Below are positions 24,523 to 31,738 of a DNA stretch of 64,000 nucleotides, piece after piece. This DNA is from Brooklawnia sp032229645 (GTDB taxonomy: Bacteria > Actinomycetota > Actinomycetes > Propionibacteriales > Propionibacteriaceae). Position 1 is the stretch's first letter. Every line of letters begins with the position of its first letter. Under the pieces are notes generated by a model. It was given only the letters and a program-made list of their open reading frames with translations, was not told the origin of the DNA and did not search any database. The stretch covers positions 558,001 through 622,000 of the forward strand of contig CAVRLB010000001.1 in the NCBI GenBank assembly GCA_963722295.1. Reading direction: 5' to 3'. The translations under genes and the position numbers were made by a program.

Positions 24523-26028
24523 TCAGGCACCTGGAGCACTGACCCCGGTCATGTCGAAGCTCTGCGCGGTCCTGTTGGTGGCGACTCCGGTGATGTCCGA
24601 CTTGGTGACGACCAGGTTCGGCAGCAGCCAGAGGAAGTCGGCGGCAGCATCGTCCGACAGGATCCGGGCCGCCTGCTTCAGCAACGTAACCTGCTCCGTT
24701 TCCGATGGCGCACGGTCGGCGGCCGTGATGAGCTGCTGGAACTCGGGATTGTCGTAGTGCCAGTAGTAGCTCGGGTTGGCGAAGTTGCCGATATCGCGCG
24801 GCTCGGCGTGAGCCACGATCGTCATGTCGTAGTTGCCCTGGTACATGACCTGATCGACCCAGGTGGCCGGGAACTCGAGCTCATCGACGGTGACCTGAAT
24901 GCCTACCGCGGCCAGCTGGCTGGAGATGTAGCTGGCCGCCCCCGGCGCGTAGGGCAGGGTCGGGACGCGAAGTCGCAGGTTGATCTCACCCAGACCCGCC
25001 TCCGCGAGCAATTCGCGAGCCTTGTCGGGGTTATACGGGTACTGCTGCGAGAGGTCCTCGTACCAAGGGTCGGTCGGCGGAACCATCGAACCGATCAGCA
25101 GACCTTTACCGCCCCAGACGGCATCAACCAGCGCTTTGCGATCGATCGCATAGTTGATCGCCTGGCGAACCCGAAGATCGGCGAGCACCGGATTCTGGTG
25201 GTTGAAGCCGAGCACGACCTCACCGGTGGAGGTGCCATCCAGCACCGTGAAATCGGACGTCATGAACTGGTTGAGGGCCTGCGGGGCCGCCAGGTTCGAG
25301 ATGATGTCGAGCTGGCCGGCCAGCATGGCCGCGTTCATCGCGTTCGGGTCGGAGTATGACTTGAACGTCACGCCTGCCAGCGTGCTGGGCGTACCCCAGT
25401 AGCCGTCGTTGCGCACCAGCGTGACCGAGTCGCCCTGCACCCAGTTCGAGAATGCGAACGGTCCAGACCCTGCCGGAACGGTGGCCAGCTGATCGAGATG
25501 GGCCGGGTCGAAGATGATGCCTGCCCGCTGCGACATCGCGAAGAGCCAGTTCTGGGAGGGCTCGCTGAGGGTGAATTCGACGGTGTTCTCATCGACCGCA
25601 CGCATTGACGCGAGAGGCTCCATGGCGGCCTTGAGCACTGGCAGCACGGACGAATCGTCCTCGATGCGCTGGATCGAGGTGATCACTGCATCCGCGTCAA
25701 CCTTCGTGCCACTGGCGAATTTTGCCTCCGGCCGCAGGTTGAAGGTGTACACGAGGCCATCGGACGACACCGACCACTCACTGGCCAGCAGCGGCTGATA
25801 CCCGCCGTCGGCACCCACCTTGAGCAAGGTCTCGTAAACGTTGTACAGCAACGCCTCCGGGATGGCCGCGGCATCAGAGGTTGTCGGATCCATCGAGTTG
25901 GGGGCCACGGAGGTGCCAACAATGAGTTGACGATCCTGAGGTTCGGAGTTGCCCGGGCTACAGGCAGTCAGAACCAGCGCGAGTAGGCCGATCAGTACGG
26001 TGGCCATCCGGCGGGAAACCCTGGTCAT
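24523..26028 (-). CDS. oppA: peptide ABC transporter substrate-binding lipoprotein
   Basis: The ATG at 26028 gives 501 residues with a signal peptide and the lipobox LTAC (Cys 23). The mature part is SBP family 5: NSMDPTTSDAAAIPEALLYNVYETLL, YTFNLRPEAKFASG, VRQAINYAIDRKALVDAVWG and ELLAEAGLGEINLRL are typical. It captures peptides or related ligands for OppBCDF. The open frame continues to 26247, but that extension has no signal peptide. It is the first gene of the operon; the gap to the divergent tRNA-fMet is 182 nt. Confidence 0.9.
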   Translation of the reverse strand: MTRVSRRMATVLIGLLALVLTACSPGNSEPQDRQLIVGTSVAPNSMDPTTSDAAAIPEALLYNVYETLLKVGADGGYQPLLASEWSVSSDGLVYTFNLRPEAKFASGTKVDADAVITSIQRIEDDSSVLPVLKAAMEPLASMRAVDENTVEFTLSEPSQNWLFAMSQRAGIIFDPAHLDQLATVPAGSGPFAFSNWVQGDSVTLVRNDGYWGTPSTLAGVTFKSYSDPNAMNAAMLAGQLDIISNLAAPQALNQFMTSDFTVLDGTSTGEVVLGFNHQNPVLADLRVRQAINYAIDRKALVDAVWGGKGLLIGSMVPPTDPWYEDLSQQYPYNPDKARELLAEAGLGEINLRLRVPTLPYAPGAASYISSQLAAVGIQVTVDELEFPATWVDQVMYQGNYDMTIVAHAEPRDIGNFANPSYYWHYDNPEFQQLITAADRAPSETEQVTLLKQAARILSDDAAADFLWLLPNLVVTKSDITGVATNRTAQSFDMTGVSAPGA

Positions 26029-26210
26029 CTTGTTCTTGGCTCCTGACGCTTGTCGGTGGACCACGAGTTTAGCCGCCGCCCCGGCCGGCCACCTAACAGC
26101 ACCATGCGACGGGACTGACGACCTGAGCGTCGTTGGGTGCTCGTTCGTCGCAGAAACCGCGGACTCGATTTGAAAGCCCCGGCAATCCAGGCTAAGGTTC
26201 CTTAAGTCGA

Positions 26211-26284
26211 CGCGGGGTGGAGCAGCTCGGTAGCTCGCTGGGCTCATAACCCAGAGGTCACAGGTTCAAATCCTGTCCCCGCTA
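26211..26284 (+). tRNA. initiator tRNA-fMet (anticodon CAT)
   Basis: The fold is complete. Initiator marks are an unpaired C1-T72 position in the acceptor (CGCGGGG / CCCCGCT), three consecutive G-C pairs in the anticodon stem (CTGGG/CCCAG) and loop CTCATAA. The 3' CCA is not encoded (CGA follows). A strong terminator begins six bases later. Confidence 0.95.
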
Positions 26285-26290
26285 CGAATA

Positions 26291-26333
26291 GGCTCCTGAC
26301 CAGTAAAGATACTGGTCAGGAGCCGCTTTTTTT
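26291..26333 (+). terminator. intrinsic terminator after tRNA-fMet
   Basis: The 15-bp stem GGCTCCTGACCAGTA / TACTGGTCAGGAGCC is perfect, the loop is AAGA, and GCTTTTTTT follows. It is one of the best intrinsic terminators in the window and faces the convergent unknown gene. Confidence 0.92.
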
Positions 26334-26358
26334 CTGCGCTCCCGGACGCGGCTACCCC

Positions 26359-27330
26359 TCACCAATCTCCGTCCTCCACGTCATCGCCACCGGCATCTTT
26401 CAGCTGGATGACCGAATCCGGATCCACCGGTGTGAACGGCTCCTCCTCGCCGCCCAGTATCTCGCCGACCGGCTTCACCTTCGCGAGCGTCTGGCTCGCC
26501 TCCAGGTCCTCTGCATCCGCGTCGTAGTAGTCGAACCACGGCAGCCCGAACCGCACATAGCTCTCCCGGTCGATCGGGGTCGGCGGCGCGACCTCGCCGG
26601 TGATCGCCGTCCACTGCACCGCCGAGCAGAGATGGACGAAGATCCGCCACGAGCGGGCCTCGTCGTAATCGCTCAGCGGGCGTTCGTCCGAGTAGATCTC
26701 TTGGCGCATGCGCCCACCGGCACCCAGGCCCATCGCGGCCGAACCCGCCGGCGGCGCAGCGAACGCGACCATCCGCCGGGCCGACCGTCCCTGGTGGATC
26801 TTGCGCCACTGCGCCAGCGCGGTGCTGCTCAGGCCGACCGTTCGAAGCTGCACTCCCCCATGAACCTCCTCACCGGTCACCTGACCCTCGACCGTCGCGC
26901 CGAGCCCGAGCGGTACGGCAACGAACTGACGGATGACCCCGTCGCCCGAATTGATGCCATCCAGCCACGGCTGCAACGGCAGCGCAACATAGTTCTGTGG
27001 TTCTTTGGAAAGCCTCTCGCGCCACGGCTGCCCGGTGACCGCGCAGATCTTGCCGACGCCCGCCTGCAACGCCGCAGGCTCACTGGTCCCGAATGAGAGC
27101 CACAGGGCTTCGCGTTGATAGACGGGCAGCATCACTCCGCCATGTGCCAGCCAATCTGGCGGGACGGTGTCGGAATAGTCCGCCACGCGTCGCAACGGGA
27201 ACCTGCCCAGCCCGGGCGGCAGATCGTGCAGCCCAGTCTCCGGGATGCGCAGCGTCCGTTGGAAACTCACCTCGACCGGCCCCAGGACCACGCCGTCGCG
27301 CGTGATCGCTACTGGAGAATTCGTAGCCAT
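26359..27330 (-). CDS. conserved hypothetical protein of unknown function
   Basis: This 323-residue protein has no signal peptide and no membrane segment. It starts with RDGVVLGPVEVSFQRTLRIPE, and its most family-like stretch is YQREALWLSF ... QNYVALPLQPWLDGINSGDG ... GATVEGQVTGEEVHGGVQL. From memory, uncharacterised Streptomyces proteins share this pattern; I know no function. The C-terminal ~30 residues are acidic. GAGAGGAG precedes the ATG. It lies between tRNA-fMet and mntH, with 151 nt before it; the operon context gives no hint. Confidence 0.75.
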   Translation of the reverse strand: MATNSPVAITRDGVVLGPVEVSFQRTLRIPETGLHDLPPGLGRFPLRRVADYSDTVPPDWLAHGGVMLPVYQREALWLSFGTSEPAALQAGVGKICAVTGQPWRERLSKEPQNYVALPLQPWLDGINSGDGVIRQFVAVPLGLGATVEGQVTGEEVHGGVQLRTVGLSSTALAQWRKIHQGRSARRMVAFAAPPAGSAAMGLGAGGRMRQEIYSDERPLSDYDEARSWRIFVHLCSAVQWTAITGEVAPPTPIDRESYVRFGLPWFDYYDADAEDLEASQTLAKVKPVGEILGGEEEPFTPVDPDSVIQLKDAGGDDVEDGDW

Positions 27331-27481
27331 GACGTTCTCCTCTCCACGACATGTCTACTGGTCACCACTGACGTTTCAGCATGACCACGCAGTCGCCTCA
27401 ATGTCACCCATGCTATGAGGACCTGCCAGCGGGCGCTCGGCGTCATAGCCGCGAGTCACCGGCGCTGACAGTCGTGCCGGG

Positions 27482-28741
27482 TCACGCCTCGGTCAGGGTC
27501 ATCACGATGACCGCGATGTTCAAGGCAAGCACCAACGCGGTGATGACGATCGACACCAGGCGCAACCCGGGACCCGAGGCGTATTGGCCCATATGCTTTC
27601 GGCTGCTGGTAAACCAGACCAGCGGAATCAAGGCGAAGCCGATGCCGAAGCTCAGCACCAACTGGCTTGCGACCAGCGCCACCGTGGCATTGATTCCCAT
27701 CGCCAGCAGCACGATCGACGGCAGCACGGTCGCCACTCTGCGGATCCTGCTGTCGATGCGCCACGGCAGTAGGTCATACATGATACTCGCCCCGGCATGG
27801 GTCCCGACCACAGCCGAACCGACGCTGGACGCGAGCAGCCCAATCGCGAAGATGACTGCGGGTAGTCTGCCGATCTCGGTATTCAAGATGCCGTACGCAG
27901 CCACGATCACGTCCGAGTCCGGTGAGCCGCTCAGAATCGTCGCGCCGAAGAGCAACATCGCGACGTTCACCGTTCCGGCGACCACCAGCGACGCCCCGAC
28001 ATCGACCCGCTGCACGAAGAGCAGCTCTTTCAGCGGTGCGGTCAAGCTGCCCAGCGGACGATGACGGTCGATCGCCAGCGTCGAATGCAGGTAGATGGCG
28101 TGCGGCATCACGGTCGCCCCCAGCATGGCCGCAGCGATCGCCACAGATCCGGCGCCGCTGAACCGCGGCACCATGCCGCCGATCACCTCGGCCGGATCGG
28201 GCGGAACCCAGAACAGTGAAACCAGGAAACCCGCCGCGATGATCAACAGCACCAGCGTCACGCCGATGTCCAGTGCGTGTTCGCCACGCGAACGCATGAA
28301 TCCCAGCCAGAACAGTGAGATCACAACGACGATCAGGCCGCCCAGCCAGCCCGGCAGTCCGAACAGCAGGTTCATCGCGATCGCGCCGCCCATCACCTCG
28401 GCGACATCGGTGGCGATGGCCACCACGATGGCTTGTGCCGCGAAACCAGCACGCAGGCCCGCGACGTATCTATGTTTGGCCAGCGATTCCTTCACCATGC
28501 TCGACAATGATCGTCCGGTCACCAGCCCAAGTTTGGCGGACAGATACTGCACGACCATGGCCATCAGACAGGCGCTCACCAGCACCCAGACCAGCAGGTA
28601 GCCGTAGTCGGCACCGGCCGACATGTTCGCGGCCACATTGCCCGGATCGACATATGCGACCGACGCCACGAATGCAGGCCCCAGCAGCGAGACGACGCGC
28701 AGGAAGCCGCCGCGTCGTCCTCGGTGTTCGGTTGGCTGCAC
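27482..28741 (-). CDS. mntH: NRAMP-family manganese/divalent metal transporter
   Basis: This 419-residue protein has about 11 helices. The metal-binding segments are VDPGNVAANM (D32-N35) in helix 1 and VMPHAIYLH (about 210) in helix 6, both canonical NRAMP sites. It is a proton-coupled Mn(II)/Fe(II) importer at the cell membrane. Start is GTG at 28741 preceded by GGGGAGGT. The start codon is only 38 nt from the divergent M16 peptidase gene. No MntR or Fur box was recognised. Confidence 0.93.
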   Translation of the reverse strand: MQPTEHRGRRGGFLRVVSLLGPAFVASVAYVDPGNVAANMSAGADYGYLLVWVLVSACLMAMVVQYLSAKLGLVTGRSLSSMVKESLAKHRYVAGLRAGFAAQAIVVAIATDVAEVMGGAIAMNLLFGLPGWLGGLIVVVISLFWLGFMRSRGEHALDIGVTLVLLIIAAGFLVSLFWVPPDPAEVIGGMVPRFSGAGSVAIAAAMLGATVMPHAIYLHSTLAIDRHRPLGSLTAPLKELLFVQRVDVGASLVVAGTVNVAMLLFGATILSGSPDSDVIVAAYGILNTEIGRLPAVIFAIGLLASSVGSAVVGTHAGASIMYDLLPWRIDSRIRRVATVLPSIVLLAMGINATVALVASQLVLSFGIGFALIPLVWFTSSRKHMGQYASGPGLRLVSIVITALVLALNIAVIVMTLTEA

Positions 28742-28779
28742 GTCACTACCTCCCCGCCGAATTCTAGGGGTTGGCTAGC

Positions 28780-30075
28780 ATGCAGTTCATGCCACGACTC
28801 ACTCGTCTGCACTATCCGGTCGACGACCTCACTCTCGACAACGGGTTGCGAGTGCTGATCAATCCCGATCCTCTCGCTCCGGGGGTTGCAGTCAACCTCT
28901 GGTATCGCGTCGGATCGGCCGACGAGATCTCCGGCGCGACCGGTTTCGCGCATCTCTTCGAACACCTGATGTTTGCGGGGTCCGCGCACGTCGCCTCCGG
29001 CGAGCATCTGTCTGCCATTCAGGCGGTAGGGGGCAGCGCGAACGCCACCACGAGTTTCGACCGCACGAACTACTTCGAAACCGTCGGCCCGCAGGCCCTT
29101 GAGTTGGCGCTTTGGCTGGAGGCCGACCGGATGGAAAGCCTCAATGTCGCGGTGGAGAACCTCGACACCCAACGCAGCGTCGTCAAGGAGGAGAAGCGAC
29201 AGCGCTACGACAATGTGCCCTACGGTGACCAGCTCGAGCTGCTGCTGCGGCTGAACTTCCCCGACTCTCATCCCTACGCCCACCCTGCGATCGGTTCGAT
29301 GGCCGATCTGGATGCCGCAACGCTCGACGACGTGCAGGCGTTCTACCGCACCTGGTACCGGCCCGCAGGGGCCGTGCTCACGCTGTCCGGAGCCGTCAGC
29401 ACCGAGCAGGGCCAGGCGCTGGCCCAGCGCTATTTCGGAGACCTGCCTGCCGGACCGGTACCCGCCGGCGAGACGGTGGACGCGCTCCCGCCGCACGCCG
29501 GGCTCCCCGAGCTCGTGGTCCGCCGCGACGTTCCGCGGCCCATGATCCATCTGTGCTGGCGCACGCCGAGCCTGCGTCATCCCGACCGGCTGGCTGTCGA
29601 CATGCTCTTCTCGCTGATCTCGGACGGCCAGTCGTCCCGGCTCTACCGTCGACTGGTACGCGATCAGGAGCTCGCCGAGGGCATCGGCGCCGACGACTTT
29701 GGCCTGGCACGCGGCAGTTCGCTCGGCCTGATCTCGGTGCGTCCGCGCGAAGGCGTCGAACTGACCCGGATCACCGATGAGATCATCGCGACCCTCGACG
29801 AGATCGCGACCGCAGGGCCTCGTCCCGAAGAATTGGCACGCGCGAAGGCCGGCTTCGAGCGGGAGTGGCTCGCCGCGCTCGCGCCCATCGAGGAGCGCGC
29901 CGATCAACTCGGCTACTACGCGACGTTGTTCGACGATCCCCAGCGCATCAACAACGAACTCGCCGAGATCCAGCAGCTCGACCTGTCCGACATCGCCACG
30001 GCGGCCAAGCGCTGGCTGAGCCCAGAGGCGCGGGCGACACTGCGCTACGAGATTGCAGAAGGGAATCACGCATGA
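28780..30075 (+). CDS. M16-family zinc peptidase (catalytic subunit type)
   Basis: From ATG 28780 the protein has 431 residues. The zinc/catalytic site is H58-L-F-E61-H62 (HxxEH), followed by a conserved downstream glutamate in VKEEKRQRYDN. A second inactive M16 domain makes up the C-terminal half. Start could also be the ATG at 28789. AGGGG lies 9 nt before 28780. It is co-translated with the next gene (ATGA). Pairs of one active and one inactive M16 protein often form a heterodimer. Substrate is unknown. Confidence 0.9.
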   Translation: MQFMPRLTRLHYPVDDLTLDNGLRVLINPDPLAPGVAVNLWYRVGSADEISGATGFAHLFEHLMFAGSAHVASGEHLSAIQAVGGSANATTSFDRTNYFETVGPQALELALWLEADRMESLNVAVENLDTQRSVVKEEKRQRYDNVPYGDQLELLLRLNFPDSHPYAHPAIGSMADLDAATLDDVQAFYRTWYRPAGAVLTLSGAVSTEQGQALAQRYFGDLPAGPVPAGETVDALPPHAGLPELVVRRDVPRPMIHLCWRTPSLRHPDRLAVDMLFSLISDGQSSRLYRRLVRDQELAEGIGADDFGLARGSSLGLISVRPREGVELTRITDEIIATLDEIATAGPRPEELARAKAGFEREWLAALAPIEERADQLGYYATLFDDPQRINNELAEIQQLDLSDIATAAKRWLSPEARATLRYEIAEGNHA

Positions 30076-31421
30076 CTCACGTCCCCAACCGTCCGGTGGT
30101 CGGTCCCGCACAGGCCTGGACGTTGCAGTCGCCCCGCGAACTTCAACTCGACAACGGCACGCGGCTGTGGCTCTACGACCTGCCCGGTCAGCATGTCATC
30201 AGCGCGCAGGTCGTCATTGATGCCCCGCTGTGCTGCGAGCCGATCGCTGTCGAAGGATGCGCCACGATCGCGGTACACGCCAGCGACGAGGGCAGCCTGC
30301 CTCATCCCGGCTCGTCGTTGGCCGAGGCCATCGAAGACATCGGCGCGATCTATGGCGGCACCGCACGTCAGTCGTCCACCGTCTGCCGGATGGAGGCGCC
30401 CGCAACCCAACTGGACGCCGCACTGAAGCTGCTCGCAGAGATCGTGACGCTACCCGCCTATGAGGCATCCGACATCGAACGGCATCGCAGCCTGCGGCTG
30501 GCCGAGATCGAACAGACTCTGATCCGTAGCTCCGCACTGGCCCAGCTCGGCTTCCAGAACGCCGTTTTCGACGCCGGCTGCCGAGTCGGCCGCCCGACTG
30601 CCGGCCGGATCAGCACCGTCGAGGCCATCACCCGCGGCGATGTGGCAGCGTTCCATCAGCGCTGGTGGCACCCGGGCGGCGCAACGATCATCCTGGCCGG
30701 CGAGTTGCCCGCTGATGCCGCGCAGCTTGCCGCGGATGCCTTCGGCTCCTGGGTTCCCGGTGGCGAGCGACCTCAGCATGAGGCAACGATCGCCAATCCG
30801 GCGGCGCCGGTGGTCTGGGTCATCGATCGTCCGGGTTCGGTGCAAGCCGACCTGCGCATCGGCGGATTCGGCCCCAGCCGCCTCGATCCCCGGTGGGCCC
30901 GGCTGCAGGTGGCCTCGTGCGCGATCGGCGGGTCCTTCGGCTCCCGACTGAACCGCGTGCTGCGCGAAGAGCTCGGCTTCACCTACGGGGCGAACGCCGG
31001 ATTCCGCCCGCTGCGCAGCCACGGCAGCTTCGTGATGCAGACCAGCTGCCGCACCGAGGTCGCCGCTCCGGCCGCAGCGGCCGCGCTCGACCTGCTGAGG
31101 ATCACCGACGAACCGTTCAGCAGCGCCGAGGTACTGGACGCCAAGACGTTTCTGCTGGGCATCGCGCCGTTGCGATTCCAAACCGCCGACGCGATCGCGG
31201 ACGAGGCATCCGTGCTCGCCGGCACCGGGCTGCCCGCCTCATGGTTCAACGAGCAGCAGGCGAAGATCGCCGCTGTCACCGCGTCCGAGGCCACCGAGGC
31301 GTTCATCGATGCCGTACGGCCGGAGGAGCTGAGCGTAGTGCTGTGCGGCGACGCAGAGCAGCTGGTCGGCGGCCTGGAAGCCGAGGGAATGTCGGCCGAG
31401 GTCAAAGTGATCGAGGGCTAG
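30072..31421 (+). CDS. M16-family peptidase-like protein without HxxEH (probable partner subunit)
   Basis: This 449-residue protein has the M16 fold pattern, but the zinc site is gone: the equivalent segment reads HASDEGSLPHPG. The C-terminal half keeps the substrate-binding R...Y pair in LREELGFTYG, a mark of the non-catalytic subunit in two-chain M16 peptidases. The ATG overlaps the previous stop by 4 nt. A palindromic repeat and a 15-bp hairpin follow. Confidence 0.86.
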   Translation: MTHVPNRPVVGPAQAWTLQSPRELQLDNGTRLWLYDLPGQHVISAQVVIDAPLCCEPIAVEGCATIAVHASDEGSLPHPGSSLAEAIEDIGAIYGGTARQSSTVCRMEAPATQLDAALKLLAEIVTLPAYEASDIERHRSLRLAEIEQTLIRSSALAQLGFQNAVFDAGCRVGRPTAGRISTVEAITRGDVAAFHQRWWHPGGATIILAGELPADAAQLAADAFGSWVPGGERPQHEATIANPAAPVVWVIDRPGSVQADLRIGGFGPSRLDPRWARLQVASCAIGGSFGSRLNRVLREELGFTYGANAGFRPLRSHGSFVMQTSCRTEVAAPAAAAALDLLRITDEPFSSAEVLDAKTFLLGIAPLRFQTADAIADEASVLAGTGLPASWFNEQQAKIAAVTASEATEAFIDAVRPEELSVVLCGDAEQLVGGLEAEGMSAEVKVIEG

Positions 31422-31495
31422 GGTCCTTTGGGACCCTCCGAGGCGTGACGAGCGGGAGCGAGCAGGTGTTGGGCCGCCGCCCCCTGGCCCACCCA

Positions 31496-31563
31496 CAGCG
31501 GCTGCCGCTAATCACAGCGACTAGCGGATATTTGCTAGTCGCTGTGACTTCCGGCAGTCGCTA
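31496..31563. repeat. palindromic repeat, copy B
   Basis: This stretch aligns with 12145-12210 along its length. In this copy TCACAGCGACTAGC and GCTAGTCGCTGTGA (31512-31525 and 31534-31547) form a perfect 14-bp stem with loop GGATATTT. Like copy A, it lies between two convergent genes. No U-tract follows, so it is not a classical terminator. Confidence 0.72.
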
Positions 31564-31595
31564 GCCCTGCCTGTCACACACGGGGCGGACACAGT

Positions 31596-31629
31596 GAAGG
31601 AGGGCTGGACAGTCGTCCAGCCCTCCTTC
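31596..31629. terminator. strong hairpin between the M16 pair and the UPF0182 gene
   Basis: GAAGGAGGGCTGGAC and GTCCAGCCCTCCTTC form a perfect 15-bp stem with loop AGTC. It can act in both directions, as the genes converge here. No clear U-tract. Confidence 0.65.
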
Positions 31630-31632
31630 ATC

Positions 31633-31738
31633 GCGATCGGCTACTAGGCCGCCTCCTGCGATTTCTGCACCGCGATCGGCTACTTGGCCGCCTCCTGCGA
31701 TTTCTGCACCGCGATCGGCTACTTGGCCGCCTCCTGCG
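31633..31738. repeat. 39-nt tandem repeat spanning the UPF0182 stop codon
   Basis: Two full units of 39 nt and one 28-nt partial unit (31633-31671, 31672-31710, 31711-31738) are nearly identical. On the minus strand each encodes QEAAK then a stop, or QEAA then TAG. The proximal copy gives the true stop at 31719. 39 nt is 13 codons, so the frame would be kept if the stops were removed. Confidence 0.88.

Noticed and set aside
26211..27330. genomic island at tRNA-fMet
   Set aside because: No integrase, no repeat of the tRNA 3' end, and the next genes are not mobile-element genes.
28576..30111. 511-codon open frame on the minus strand
   Set aside because: Antisense to the M16 peptidase gene; no family similarity.
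31633..31738. CRISPR-like array
   Set aside because: The repeats are directly adjacent without spacers, so it is a minisatellite.
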